Positions 49,277 to 63,179 are shown, counted from the first letter of the stretch. The stretch: 64,000 nt of DNA from Raphanus sativus (GCF_000801105.2 NC_079517.1:17493579-17557578), one strand, 5' to 3'. Made by a program: numbers and translations. The notes: a model not told the origin generated them from the sequence alone.

Positions 49277-52200
49277 CTAGGATTAAAACCCCCGCAATTC
49301 GCGGGGGAGAATGACAGTTAAAAAACTTAATGTTCTAATACATTGAATTTGTAATAAAAAGTTTAAATTACCCTTCCTAAATCATTTTAATGTTAAAATT
49401 ACATATAGATAATTATAAACCCAACTCATTTTCCACTTCCTAAATATTAAATCATAAAAACCAAATTTAAACTAAATTAAAATGTTAATTTATTTATGAT
49501 TGAATGTATTTGTCACCTACGGGTCTGGGTCACAACTCTATTTACCCATGACTTTACTGGCATTTATGGAAGAACCACAACAGACTAATCTTTGAAGATA
49601 AGTCTTGTACGGAGTCAGAACTGATCCTTAAAGTCTTGAAGGATGCACACGGTTTGGAAGAAACGCTCCTGCTCTCTCCACTCTCGTTTTACTCACTCCT
49701 CTCCGCCTCTAACAGGTCTTAGGTTCTTTATGAGTGGAGTTTAGGATCCTGTGTCTGAACAGCAGACAGAGCTGGACGTTTGTTGATTGTACTGGTGTCG
49801 AGGTGAGACACGACTCAACTAACCGACTTCATGTGTGCTGTGTCCATTGTGGCAGAAGAGCTTGCGGTAAAGGTTGTTCTCTTAGATGCAGTCACTAATG
49901 ATTTCTGTGAACATCTTATCTGATTCGAAGCCATTCGTCAATCTCCTCAACTCGTCAGCTTCGGCAGTGTTACTTCGTAGTGTTACTTCATAGTGCAACT
50001 CTTCAGCCTCGACAGTGTTACATAATATTGTTGCAAAATCTTTAGCTAAGGCTGCCTTAAGCCTCTCTGTAATTCCTCCTGTTAAAAACACACGTGTATC
50101 TCAAACCAATGCTTATTATTAATATATTTTAAACTATTTTTCACTGTCAAATAACATATATAAAGACATTTCTAAAATAACTATTTAAAGTTTGTCTAAC
50201 TCGCTAAACAAAGGTGAAATAATTTAATGAGTAATCATGATGTTTATGAAGCATCAGTTTAGATGATGAATGAGTAGTAAGTTTTTTTCCTAGAAAAACA
50301 AATATTATTATAATGCCAAAGATACAAATAATTTATGTGTATATAAACGATTGTGGTAGTTAAGTTGAGGCATTTAAATAGTTACAGATATTTTATCTAA
50401 ATAACTACAATAATTACTTTACACAATTGCAAGAGTTCATTTAGACAATTACAATGATTATTTTTAATTGTTGAAAGAATTCACTTGAATGTACAAAGTA
50501 TATTTTATATATTCTCTGAAATGATAAGGCTTCCACTTTGTACACTTGTTATTTTTGTTCCAAACCTATTTGGTTGAAAATTGAATGCAAGTTTACTTTA
50601 GATCATGTACTTTTGAATAATATTTATTTATATTTAAGCATCTAATGAATGTATTTACTACATATTAGATTTGATATTATTTTCTTTAAATAGTTCTAAC
50701 TTTTTTTAGATTCTGTACTATTTTCAAATCTCTGGACAATATAGAATATAATTATTTATCATCATTATTTCCAATTTGAAAGTATTTGAAAGTGGCCTAT
50801 AAATGAAATTATGTTATAAATATTGTTACTAAAAGCTATTCATATAAGTATTCCAATTCAGACATTTTAAAGCTTAAATTATAACCAAAAATAGCAATAA
50901 ATATTTTTTATAACTCTTAAAATCTCCTACGTACGACCAAAACAATGATAATGTACACTAAATTTTCTTTTTCTCACCAGGGATCCCAGCCTGGATACTG
51001 GAGAAAATAGTTTATGCATTAAGGGATCGGATACCTAAAACCTTCCTCTTAGCCAGAATGTTCACTTTGCCTGACACTCTCTGCATCCTATTTGAGCTTT
51101 CATGACAAGTTTTATGCATGGCTGATCTAAAAGAAACTTTATAAACATCTTAATGAACACATCGTTGGTGCTGTAAAAAAAAAGCATACATCGTTGGTTT
51201 CTTCATATGTATACATTAGTGGTCTTAGTTTACAGAGGGACAGATGGCAGGATAATTACATTACGAATAGATTCATATTTATTGTAATGCAATGATTTTT
51301 AGCATTATAAATATTGAAATCTGATCGAAACTTGACGATCTTTACACTTCTTCAAGTACAAACTTCCCCACTTAAACGCATGCACATGCATATGAGTTCT
51401 TCTGGTGAACATCACGAATCAATTACTAAAGAAACAGAATTAGGAAACTAAATATGAAACGATGAAAATTGAGTAGACTGCAATGCAAAAGAGAAGAGAG
51501 AAAAGGAAAGTCACAAGCGGATTGGTCGTCCAAAAAATAAGATGCAATTCACCCCGTCTCCTCTCCACATTACTAACCATTCAAAAACAGAATGGATCAT
51601 AGATTCATAGAGACATTCAAATACAAAATGGTGAAAAGAGAAGCAAACTTATAGATATGAGACTAAAAACAGTCAGCTAAAAGATTATCAGAGAGAGACA
51701 TTAAGCGGAGTTACCGGTGTCGTTACTCGTTATTATTTTCAGCGTGGCTTTGACTTGCCGGACTGAATAAGCAAATCTATGTTGACTTGATTTTTCTGTA
51801 CTTGCTGCCGTGGTGATATATGTAATTCCCAATCACTGCTTTTGGTCGCAACATTTATAAAACGCACGGCTTATGTCGGAAACAATTCTGAAATTCTGGG
51901 TGGAAAGATGGATTGCGAGAAGATGAACGTAAGAACGATTTAACACATATGAATTGTCACCAAAAAACATATGACCGGGTTTGGATGTTGACGAAGCGGA
52001 GAGAAGTAAAATCTGGAGAGGGAGAAGGAGCGAATGAGAGCATCTGATGAATGAACTACTACAACAAACTGAAAATCTGTACCGTTAATTCTATTATTAA
52101 GTTTGTGAAAAGAGACGACTCTTGAAAGAGATGATAACGGTTATCCAATTAGTGTAAGGGGGGCTTTGAGGAGCTATGACTTGTGAATTGAAGACGACGA

Positions 52201-52585
52201 TTGAATCGATAAGGTCTGAAGACGCCGATTGAATCGATGACGTCATACTTATCTTAAACAAAATAAAGGCCATTAGATTATCTACTCCGAACAAATTCCA
52301 TCGTCTGATATTCATTTTTTTCCTATAAAAAAGATGACGTCATTGGTTAAAAAAAACAGGAGTCACAACTCCTTTAACGAACGAACACAATGCTTCACTA
52401 CCTACACCGACACAAAGCTTCGACAGACTAAATTCTATTTTTAAAAAGGATGACATCACCTAAAAGAAATAGAACCCTTGGATTAAATACCAAATCAAAT
52501 CTGAACCATTAGTTCTTCATTTTATTTTCCTATAAAAAAATGCTGATGTCAAAGAAAACAAAAGTGGTTTGCTATTATATATAGA
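49277..52585 (-). mobile_element. Helitron (3.3 kb), gene-fragment carrier
   Basis: On the minus strand the 5' end is TCTATATATAATAGCAAACC starting at 52585 after a host A. The 3' end is a strong hairpin CCCCCGCGAATTGCGGGGG, then TTTTAAT, CTAG (49280-49277) and a host T. Both borders obey the A/T rule, making this the best-defined Helitron of the window. It has no Rep/helicase. It carries a LINE RNase H fragment (49547-49960). Another open stretch on the plus strand (about 50981-51103, beginning GIPAWILEKIVYALRDR, after an AG acceptor) has no family I recognise. Confidence 0.75.
49547..49960 (+). pseudogene. LINE RNase H-like fragment
   Basis: Reads WHLWKNHNRLIFEDKS, then ILKVLKDAHGLEE. Further on come AEELAVKVVLLDAV and, after a frameshift, ISVNILSDSKPFVNLLNS. 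This is the tail of a plant LINE-1 polyprotein: the linker after the reverse transcriptase plus the RNase H fold with the SDS acidic site. Stops and shifts show decay. It lies antisense within the Helitron, so it is either captured or inserted. Confidence 0.65.
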
Positions 52586-53277
52586 TTCTCAAACGCTTAT
52601 AATTGTTTCCAACAGTAAAAGAAAATCTTCTAGTACATATTTGTTAAAGATTCTTTATTGATTTTTAGACGTGAATTATGTTCTATGTGAAAACCTGAAC
52701 AAAGTGTCAAACACGGTAATAGAATGAAAGATTTTTCCATAGAAATGTGTTGCTAATGCTACTAGTCACATAATAAAGGTTTTTTGGCGTCTTATTCAAG
52801 CACAAAATGGATCGGTCATCAACACAATTCTTTATGTTGGCAAATTACAAAGATGCACGTTGAATTATCTGTAAGTTTATAAATAAACAATTTTCTTTTT
52901 GTAAAGAAAGATCCAATCTATTATAAATACAAAAGAATATAAAGACAATAATAAAGTGCTGTTTATTTGGCGATCTCCAAAGTTGACTTGTGAAGCACCA
53001 GTCGTTAAGAATTAGGAACTGGACCTCAACTTTCGTCTCTCATCAATGCAACTCTCAGATCTTAATTTTCCATAAGTAAAAGAAATAAATAAACAAGTAC
53101 AAGTCTGTTGAACCATTATACAATTGGACTTCTTCTTTTTTATTGTAGTTCATGTGCTTGATCTGATTCATATAGTAATAATATCTCCTTGCTTGTTTGA
53201 AAGATCATCATCAACGAAAGGCTTTGTATTCTGAAGAAAAAAAGATCATTCATCCAAGATAAGTCAATCATCAAACC
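52586..53277. promoter_or_regulatory. Promoter and 5' UTR of the DUF3133 gene
   Basis: AT-rich upstream region leading to the ATG at 53278, without other genes. No specific element stands out. Confidence 0.4.
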
Positions 53278-56200
53278 ATGATGAAGAAGAAGAAACAGAG
53301 CAGATCCCAATCTTCTACCAAGAAAACTCTTGAACCATCCCCAGTTTCTTCACCTTTACCTTCACCTAGGCTCCTCTCCATTTTCCGTTCTAAGGTGACT
53401 TCTCTCTCTCTGTCTTTGGCTTTTGATTCATCCTATTACCAATTCTCTGGTTCTGGATTTGAGCTGTTGTGCATGTTTTTTTTTTGTAGTTGGTAAGTGG
53501 TAAAGACTTGAAGCATATGTTCAGAGGCATGAAGACCAAAACCACACCCGGACTGTCTTCACAGTCTAGGATCGTGAGATGTCCCAAGTGCCACAAGCTT
53601 CTCCAAGAACCTATAGATGCGACTATTTACAAATGCAGTGGATGCAACTCCATTCTCCAAGGTACAATAGCCTTCTTTGTGTACACACCCTAAACCCCTA
53701 CTCATGTTCAACCTTCCTTTGTGCTTAGTGTTCTCTGTTTCTTGTACTCTTTCTTTGCATGTAGCAAAACGTTGGGACCTGGAAAGTAATGGTGACTCTA
53801 TTCCAGAAGCTCTCCTTTATTCTCAAAACCGTAGTTTAAGTACCCAGTTAGAATCTGAAGAAGCTGGTAGTAAAACTCCAATGAGGAGCACTCACCGGGA
53901 GTACAACTGGAGGGCATCCCATTCAGAAACTGTTTACAAGCATGAGACATCTGATGTCCACAGAGAATGGATGAGAAGGGCTGATGAGTTCAGTGTGACC
54001 GGTGATTCTGATGCTTTTGCTTCAGCTAGAAGCTCTCCAGCTTATAACTCACGCAGCAATGCCTCTGAGTGGACACAACATGAGAGGAGATATCAGGTTC
54101 CTTTCTATCCAGCTAGTCCTTCCCCTTCTTCTGCGTATGAGTATGGCTATAATAGTCCCTTTCACGGGTCTCAAGCTTCTGCATCCGATAAGTCTTATTA
54201 TCATCATCATCATCAACCAAACCAATTCAGGCAAAATGACAGAGAAGGTTGGTTTCAAGAACCGTCTGCTTCTCGTTTCCCGGGTGAGACATCTGATCAG
54301 AAGTACTATCCCTCGTCTTCTCAGTCTCAGCTTCATGATCCTCGGTATCATAATCTCTATGAACCCAGTAGCTCTGTGTACTCTGAGCGTAGTTATCCAG
54401 AAGCTACAGTGCAGCATCGTTCCCAATACTCTGATCATTCCAAGAGTGGGACAAGTAGAGAGAAGAGCTCTCGGAGGGACAAAAAGAAGGATGACAAAAA
54501 GAGGAATCATGTGGTGAAACGCTATGTACTTCCTTCAGAGGGTGGAGCGCCTTTTGCAACTTGTTCCTACTGCTTAGAACTCCTACAGCTTCCTCAGATG
54601 TCTCTCCATGGAAAACATAAGGGATATCAAGTGAGATGTGGCAGTTGTTCCGGTGTACTTAAGTTCTCTGTTCGAGAGAAAGAAGATACTGTCCTCGATT
54701 CACCTAGTTTTGCTGAGGAGACTGTTAGTAACCATCAGGATTCAGCTTCAGAAGGTCATGAAGAGATCTATCCGGATGAAAGTCATTTTTCCTGTTCAGA
54801 CAACGGCTCTGGAGATAGACTCTGCAAAAGCAACGACGATGTTATCTTGAGACGGAATGTGGAAACGTTTGAAGATAATTTGAGTAAAGAAGACACAAGG
54901 AGCATATCAAGAAAATTATCAAATTCGAAACTGGAGGCGTTGCAGCCTTCTATGAACCACAACTTAAGGGAACAACTAGTTGAGAGTATCGGAGACACTT
55001 CAAGAAACCATCTAGAGCAATCTGAGGAAGCTTGTACAGAGAAGTCGACCAAGATGGATAATAACATTTCTGAGAGAGTCAGCTGCGATCTAGAGGAGAC
55101 TGGATATGAGAAGAATGAAATTCTTAATCCAGAAGGTATGTTTGGAGATGGATCAGGTGAGTCCTTAGAAGTTCCAGTATACAAGAACGAAAGAATGAGA
55201 GATTCAAGTATAGAAGCTGAGACAGTTGCAGATAGACCGGTATCTCATAGTGGTGAACCGAACGAACACGTTAGTGAAACACGTGTACTGTCTGAGAATA
55301 CTGGAGACGCTCAAGAGTTTGATTGGGAGGAGACTCAAGAGAACAAAGAATATAAAGGTGAATGTAAATGGGAGGATAGCATGGAAGACAAACTGGGGTT
55401 GATTTTGGAGAAATCTCGGTATACTGGTGATTCAATCTGTGACAGCAGCTCAAGAAATGGTGAAGCATATGAAGATACAGCAGTCAAACACATATCAGCT
55501 GCAACACAGAACGAGAACCAGAGTTTTATAGGACATGCTGACCAATCAGGTGAGGAGGCTACAGTAACAACATCCAGGAGTCATGAGGAGAAGTCCAAGT
55601 ATGAGTATGAGAACTTAAGCTTGGATAAGACCATTAGTGAGTTAGAGGAATCAAGATACGAGACAAATGAAGCTCTTGATACTGGCAAGGTGAGCGAAGA
55701 TGGATCTGTTGTTTCTCTCACGAAGGCGAGTGAAACATTCAAAAGAAGTATTGAAGCCGAGAATGTAGAAGATTCCTACGAAAGACTCGAGTATGCAGGT
55801 GAAAGAACATGGGCAGAGACTCTGGAAGATAGAGCGGGGTTACATTTGGAGGAATATGAAAGCAACTACAGCAAACCATTTAAATGGACTTCAGAAGAAG
55901 CGATAAATAAACCAGAAGTGGATGATGATGGAAGATTGGAATCGAGTTCAAGGGGTTCCTTAAGTGACCATGAAAGTTCAGAAGAGAGTAGTGCTGTATT
56001 TCAGGACTCTCAAGATGCTAAATCAGATCAGTCCCAGTCTGAGTATGAGATGCCAAGGGAAAGACAAGAGTTGAGTAACACAGTTTTTGACACAGTAAGG
56101 TATGAGATACAGGAGGAGGATAGATACGAGACAAATGAAACGTTTGAGCCAACCACGATGGTCGAAGATGGATCTGTTGTTTCTCTTGAGAAGACGAGTG

Positions 56201-57837
56201 AAATGAGGTCGGTATCTCATCACATGGCTAGTGAAAAGGAGAATGAGGAGATCTCTTACGGAACAGTAGAACAAGTTCATCTGGAAGGAGGCGGGTTGCA
56301 GTTGGAGGAATCTCATAACAATCCACATGAATGGACTTCAGAAAGAGCTCGTGTGCATGAGTATGAGCTAGGGACATTGTCTGCATCGGAAGAGGATGCG
56401 AATGGAAGATCATCCAGTTCAACAGATTCCACCAATGACCATGAAAGTTCAGAAGAGAAAGATGTGGCTCATGAGGAGCATTCGCTGATGGATGAAAACA
56501 AATTCGAAGAGCTAATGGTGAAAGATGGGCCATCATTGCACTTGGAGAAGTGTGGAAATGATTCAATGATATTAGAATGGACAGAAAGAGCTCCCACATT
56601 TCCTCTGCATGAGTCTGAGTCAGGGACAATGCTTGAACCAGAAGAGCATGCTGATGGAAGATCGGAATCCAGTTCAACTGGTTCAAAGTTGAGAACTGCC
56701 TTCCACGAGGAGGAGGAGGAGGAGGAGGAGATACCACTACACGAAATGACAGAAGATAGGGCAGCATCGGACTTGAAGAAGGGTGAAAACGGATCAATAA
56801 ACTCGGAAGAGACGTTTGGATGGACTTCAGAAAGAGCTCCAACGTTTCGTCTGCATGAGTCTGAGCTAGGGACAAGGCTTGAACCAAACGAGGATGGTGA
56901 GGGACGATCAGAATCTAGTTCAAGAGGTTCCTTCAGTGACCATGAAAGTTCAAAAGAAAGAGAGATGGACCATGACGAGGAGCCCAGGCAGGTGACTGAC
57001 AGCAGAACCAAGGCGCCACAAGATAAAATATCGCTGCACTTGGAGTGTGAAAATGAATCAATGAAACTGGATGAGACATTTAAGTGGACTTCAGAGAGAG
57101 TTTTAACGTTTCGTCGCCGTGAATATGAACTAGGGACAATGCTTGAACCGGACGAAGATGCATCAGAATGTAGCTTAAGGGGTTCCTTTAATGACCATGG
57201 AGTTTCGAAGTCTTGGCTGGTGGATGATTATGAAACCAAAGCGATTAAAGCAGGCCTAATGGCAGATAACGAACCATCTCTACACTTGGAGAAGTGTGAA
57301 AATGAAAAAGTGGTATTGGACCAGACACTTGAACCAAGGGATGATTTATTCAGGCTGAGTCTTGATGACACACTTGAGCAAGAGAGGATAACGTTTCATT
57401 TGGAGAAGTCTCAGGATAAACAAGTGAATCTAAGGCAGAGCTTTAAACAACAAGGTGACACTGAAGAGAACATACCATCATCTGAAGGCCATGAGTCCCC
57501 AAGTAAAATGGCCGAAGAAGAAAGTGAAGCTGAAGAGGATATGTTGGGAGTCCAATTAGAGCATTTGAAGATAGAGAATGAGAAGGCAGGAGTAACATTG
57601 GAACCGTATCCTCATTTCTATAACACAACGGACCCCTCTGAGATTGTGGGTCTGCGTCTTGCGTTATATCAAACCCAAACTTCACCTCTAAGTTCACCAA
57701 TGCATACACCCACTGGTTCACCACTGCATATCCTGATGCGTTCTCCAATGCAAGCCCACATAGTCTCCCCAATGCGTTCTCCCATCAACTCATCAGGATC
57801 ACTCTCTGATGTATTGTTCTTCGGCAAGAAAGCTTGA
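53278..57837 (+). CDS. DUF3133 / EDR4-like zinc-ribbon protein, 1453 aa
   Basis: Three exons: 53278-53394, 53490-53661 and a giant 53765-57837, phases consistent. Residues 1-40 are very basic. A first zinc-ribbon-like motif, CPKC (70-73) paired with CSGC (88-91), follows. A second cysteine module at about 355-395 (CSYC from 363, then CGSC) is the DUF3133 domain, as in ENHANCED DISEASE RESISTANCE 4. The long remainder is acidic and low-complexity, with five degenerate copies of a unit typified by WTSERAPTF, LHESELGT, EDGEGRSESSSRGS and DHESS (DNA about 55880, 56330, 56575, 56818 and 57080). The C-terminus is rich in SP and TP (PLSSPMHTPTGSPLH). EDR4 restrains salicylate-dependent defence; a role here is only inferred. 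It corresponds to At3g56410 (from memory). Confidence 0.87.
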
Positions 57838-59007
57838 GGACAGTAAAACAGAGAATCATTCCACCACATACTTCCAAGGCTTTACCTGCGATGCAAAACA
57901 GTGTGTACATTGATTCATTTTTGTTTCCATGTGACTAGATTACATGTAAGAGTTTTCTGAGGGTGTTTTCTAGAAAGCTTTGCTCTTCATTTGATACAGG
58001 ATTACAAGTTTCATATCCTATGAACAGAGAGAAAAGTCCAGATCATATGATGAACAATAAGAAAACTACTCCAGTAGATAATGTATCCTCCACCACTCTA
58101 GACATAACTAAAGACAATGTTAGTCTCTGTGTTATGCAAGTTTGAGAGAAGAAGAATCAAGTAAAATTTTGGTTCTAGTCGAGGATCGGAATCGGTAGAT
58201 CGGAATCGAGGATTCTGGTCTTTACAGAGTTTGAGCATCAGTTTTCGGTCACTACGTATATATGAGCTCGTTTGAACCTTAAAGAAGAAGTGGGCTATAA
58301 ATCAATTTGACGATTCGTTTGTTATTTGTCTTTCGCACTTTGTGCCATCCTACATATAAGCAACCGAACAACATGCCGTTCTTAAACAGTTTTTTTTTTT
58401 TCCAGGTCACCTTGATTCTCAAGGATAATCAAATATTTTATTCTAATCTCATGTATTTTACCGAAGTTTAATTGGGAAATTCAGGGAAATATCTTAAAGA
58501 ATCTACGCAAATATACCACCAAGCAAATATCGGTCTGATCGTATAAACAACAGAAATAATCTTCGATAGCCCTAAAAAATTTTTAATCACAGATATAGTT
58601 TTTAAGAATTTAAAATGATCAAAATATCAAACACTAACTAAAAGGCAAATATCCTGAGCGGAGAGAGCGTCCACGTAAGCATATTAAATCGACCAATGAC
58701 GTCGTCCGTTAATGCGATGTCGTTCAGATATGTCATATGAATTGGGCTTTCTCTTTGTTTATGGCCCATAAGCATGTTGACCAAACCCTAATCAGATAGC
58801 AACTACACGATCTCCATCTTCTTCTCTCTCGCGCAGAGGACGATCCCCATCTCCATTCCGTCGTTTCCACTTCATACGTTTTATCAGTTCGACTTTGCGC
58901 AATGAAATCTCCATTAATGGATTCCTTTCGCATCCCTCTCTCTAATCTCCTATATAACACCATTCTTTTCCTAAAATATCTTACACACAATAGTATCCTC
59001 TCAAACG
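57838..59007. other. 3' flank, spacer and RPA1-like promoter
   Basis: The first 300 bases look like the 3' UTR of the DUF3133 gene. Around 58640-58690 a phrase GAGAGAGCGTCCACGTAAGC resembles the inner part of Helitron 5' ends (compare GGGAGCGTCCACATCAGC at about 30182). It could mark an old Helitron start upstream of the RPA1-like gene, but no clear TC terminus was found. Confidence 0.35.
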
Positions 59008-61423
59008 ATGAATTCCAGCATCAAAATCTCCGATTCCGGCGATCTTCTCTCCAAGAAACCACAAGGAAATGACGGTGTCTCCTCTGCCGAACCGATGAAA
59101 CGTATTGGCCAGTCCGGTGACTCTTCGGCTAAAGCTATCTCCGGCGGTGATTCTTCAGCTACAGCTGTCTCCGGTGATGCTTTCTCAAAGAAACGAAACG
59201 GAAAGACCGTTGTCTGCTCTGATGTCGCCTCCGCCAAGACCGATGCAGTTGTTTTCTTCAGAGAAGTGACGTTTGGACCCCATGAAGGGGAGTTAAGGTT
59301 TCGTCTCATCCACTTTTGGGAGGCCAGAAAGGCACTGACTAAGACACTTATTGGTCTGGAGATGCTTCTGATTGACGGAGAGGTTTGTTACGAAATATTT
59401 TCTTTTAGTTTTTGGTCTTACTTGCTCTACATCATACACTAACAATCGTTGCTTGGCGTTTATGAACAGGGTACTGCGATGAAGGGATTCATCCCACCAG
59501 GAAGGATTGACACCTACTTGCGACACATGATCCCCGGTTCCACTTACAGACTCAACAAATTTTATGGTGCTAAGAGCAAGGAGGGGTATCGGGTTGCCGA
59601 TCAGGACGTGACCATTGCTTTTTCATGGAACTCTGTTCTCTCTGAACTCAAAGACAGCTCGTCAGTGTTTCCTGAAGATCGATTCCGTTTCCATGGATAT
59701 GAAGAGTTTGAAGCGGCCTGTGACCTCGGAGGGGATTTATATGGTGAGCTCTCTCATATTTATGGTTTCGCACTGGCTTTGTATAGATGATGTTATGTTT
59801 CAGTAATAGCTGTTTAGGTTTAATCAGATAGCTCACGGTTGTTTAGAATGTAGATTGGTTAAGTCCTGATTTTTTTTATTTTTTTTGCAGATTATATTGG
59901 TCACCTTAAATTGGTGAATGAGCAGATTCCGAATGAAAGTCTTGTGCTTGATGAAGTGGAGATAGCTTCTTCGCGGCACATTTTGGTTCATGTTCAGACA
60001 CATGAGTAAGTTCTCCTTACTATGTATGCTCTATACTATCATTTTTTGCTTATCACACGATTCTGCCTTGATGCAGTGGCCCTGTGATGAAGCTCTACAT
60101 ATGGGACAAGGCCGCTACAGACTTCTGTGAGAAGTTTAAAGCGCTTGGAAAACCTCCAACTGTTATTCTGGTGACAACTGTGAATCCAAAACGTTTTGGA
60201 GGTTAGTATTACCTAAATTTCGTTATGGTTTATACTATGTTAGTAATCTGCATGGGAAACATGTTTTAGACAAAGTAGGTGTTAAATAAGACAATTTTAT
60301 AGCCTCATTGTTTGATAATTTATTTTTGTTTGGTGTGGAATAATTGGTTATATTGCAGGTGCCTTAACTATGTCGTCTCTATCATCCTCACGTGTGTTTT
60401 TTGATATGGATGTTCAACCTACCAGGGAATATCTGGCTTGGTATGTGATCATTTGTTCATTTGGAACGTCTACTTCAATCCACCGAATTACTTATCTTTG
60501 TTTTTTGAACATTTTCTCAGGTTTGAATCGAACACTGAGGTTGCTAATAGAGTTAATGCTGAAATTGTTACCAAGGCTGAGACAGCTACTATAGGGGAGC
60601 TGTTCTCTTACATGAAGCAGAAAGAGGCAAAGGTATAATATCTCATGCTTTTACATATACACTGTGCCAGTTTTAGATATTTATTTTCTACCCTGGTGCA
60701 ATTCGCAGGTTGCATGGTTCGAGTGTAGAGCCACTATTGATGATGTCGTGCGTGGTTCTGCATGGTATTATATTGCTTGTGGTGAGTGCAAGACCAAAGC
60801 AACCAAAGGGCCTACCACGCTTATGTGTAAGAAGTGTGGGAAGACTGAGATTGCCGGTGTTCCAAAGTAAGATTTTTACTTATAGTTTTGTGTGTAAGAT
60901 ATACTCTAAGCATCTGTTGTTAATGTCACTCTGTCACAGGTATCTCACGAAGCTCACTGTCTATGACAACAATGACCACGCAAGCTTTGTGCTTCTTGGT
61001 GATGCTGGGAGTGATTTGATTGGGAAGAAAGCCTCGGAATTGGTTGAGAGCTACTTTGAGGTAATTACAAACTTCTTCATCATACAGTTTTTAGATTGTT
61101 CTTACAAGTGTTTCAATTTATATCAGGCCAATGACAGCGTAAAGGAAGATCACGTGGTCCCAGTGCCACAAGCTCTGATTGGTGCCATTGGACAGACTCG
61201 CACGTTTGTTATTAAGGTATCAAAACACAACCTCGATGGCAAGACCCAATCTTTGACTGTCACCAAGGTTCTCCCACCTGATGTTCCAGCACTTAAAGGC
61301 AACATAGAGGAGAACGTGGATGAGGAACCTACTGATGAAAGGAATGAAGTTGCAGCTGGGTCTGTGAAGAGGAGCTCTGTTGGGATTGAGTCCGGAGAGA
61401 CCAAGCGTGCCAAAAGTGGCTGA
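59008..61423 (+). CDS. Replication protein A large-subunit-like protein (RPA1-like)
   Basis: Nine exons: 59008-59382, 59470-59743, 59891-60005, 60077-60201, 60359-60440, 60521-60632, 60709-60866, 60940-61060 and 61127-61423, giving 552 aa with all phases intact. The N-terminal 85 residues are Ser-rich with tandem SGDSSAKAIS / SGGDSSATAVS motifs. OB folds follow: an A-type (VVFFREVTFGPHEGELRFRL), a B-type (IASSRHILVHVQTHDGPVMK) and a C-type with a zinc ribbon, Cys 385, 388, 401 and 404. The tail is acidic then basic. RPA1 binds single-stranded DNA in replication and repair. This shortened form belongs to the expanded Brassicaceae RPA1-like group, many of which lie in Helitrons. A Helitron 3' end is 1.8 kb downstream. 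No break is visible, so it may be expressed. A decayed relative is at 19146. Confidence 0.85.
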
Positions 61424-63179
61424 TAGATTTTTAGTACTGGTTTTTGTTCTCAGTTTCAATAAACTCTATGCTTTGTTTTCTTTGTTTCAGACTTTGTTTC
61501 TGTTTCAGACTTTGTTTTTCATCATTTGAATAATTTTGGTGTTTATTAAACTATGCTTTGTTTCTTCCTTTTTTGTTTATTTAGGAAATCTTGCTATTTA
61601 CAATAACATAGAAGATAAATCTAGAAATCTTTGTTTCTTTCTTTTTGTTTATTCTGAAAATGTAAAAGCAATAATTCTAAATAAATAATAAAATTTTAAA
61701 TTCTAAATACATTATATAAATTATTATATTTACTTTTTGATTTAAAATCTTGGTGTTTATTAAAGACTATGCTTTGTTTCATCCTTTTTGTTTATTTTGG
61801 GTGGTGTTTAAAAATAATAATTGGATTAGTTTGGTTTGTGTTTTATTTTTTTATAGTAAGCTAATGGGTATATTAATAGATTTTTTTTTAAAAAGTAAAT
61901 AAATAAAACTTCAGATTGTATAGTTTAGTCAATTTACATAAATATAAATGTGAGTTTTCCTAAAAAAAAATAAAAGATTTTTTCGAACAAATCTCACATA
62001 AGAGTATTTTGGTCAATTTTTTTACAATAAGAGTCCAACTAACATTGGCAGACATAATTTTTTCCCTCATCGTAAATACTACATTTAGTAATTCTTTGAA
62101 ATTTACCTATTCTTTGGTTTGTATCATTCTGAAAGGATATTTAAGATTTAATAAAAAAATTCAAGTTTAAAATATAGTAATTAGCTAGAATATTATAGAA
62201 AGTAAGAAAAAAGAATTATTTACTTTGTTTTAATTTGGATTATGAAACTGATATTCAAAACATATTAAATTTTGTAAGTGTATCTGCCTAAATAAAATAC
62301 AAGTAGTAATATGGTGATAGCTCATAACTAGGGATCACTACAATAGTCTCTAAAACAATTCTGGAAATCCTTTTGCATTTGTAGCAATTTTCTTTGGTCA
62401 AAAACATTTGTAGCAATTTTTATAGTCAAATTTGATGCATAAATAATTTTTAATAGCTACTCAATGCTTCAATCTCAAACTAATTGTTCTGACTTTAAAA
62501 TCTTTTGATTGCTTTCTAAGAAGTAAGCTTAGAACTTATGCAAAATAGGTTGTTTCTTAAGCTCTTAGCTTATTCTCTTTTGACATAACACTAATTTAGT
62601 GTTGACACTAATTGTCGATCTTACAATATGGGACAATTAAGAATTTATGTTTAGTGAGCTGCAAATCATAACTAATCAAAGATACAAAGTTGTCATGGTG
62701 AAAAGTATATCCTTAAAATATTTTTAAAAAAAATTCAAACTTAAAATCTGGTACACACTGATTAATAACTCTTATTTGCATGAAAACTATTATTCGCTTC
62801 ATTATCAACCACACAGTTTTACTTCCACACAACAATAAAAACATCAAAGACTTTAAAAGAAAAATAACAGTAAAGTTCGATATATGAGTTAGAGCTAACA
62901 TATTTAAATTCCAATCTACAGCTCATAAGATTATAATCAAGAAAACATAATTAAGAATGACTTCCCTACATTTTGAGAACAGTTTATGTATTCTGAATTC
63001 AAATTTTATATTTTCATCCAACTAAACGATAAAAAAGTTAATTGTAAAAAATGCGTCGAAGAAAACCTATATGTGATATCATATAACAAAAGCCATAGCA
63101 TATCTCTTTTCCTATACAATAGCCTACACATTAAATAGTTAATATACACCGAAAATTCTATTATATTTGATATTCACAA
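61424..63179. other. AT-rich DNA downstream of the RPA1-like gene
   Basis: No gene. A phrase of about 55 bp (TGGTGTTTATTAAA, ACTATGCTTTGTTTC) at about 61538 is repeated at about 61750. The region leads into a Helitron 3' end. Confidence 0.4.

Noticed and set aside
49882..50091. 69-codon minus-strand frame
   Set aside because: Antisense of the LINE RNase H remnant.
54002..54517. 171-codon frame overlapping the DUF3133 gene
   Set aside because: Alternate frame of the large coding exon.
56228..57011. Long minus-strand frames under the DUF3133 gene
   Set aside because: Antisense shadows of the repetitive acidic exon.
57963..58145. 60-codon frame after the DUF3133 gene
   Set aside because: Falls in the probable 3' UTR and lacks features of a protein.
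62337..62350. CACTACAATAG as a CACTA end
   Set aside because: No subterminal repeats or partner terminus nearby; chance match.
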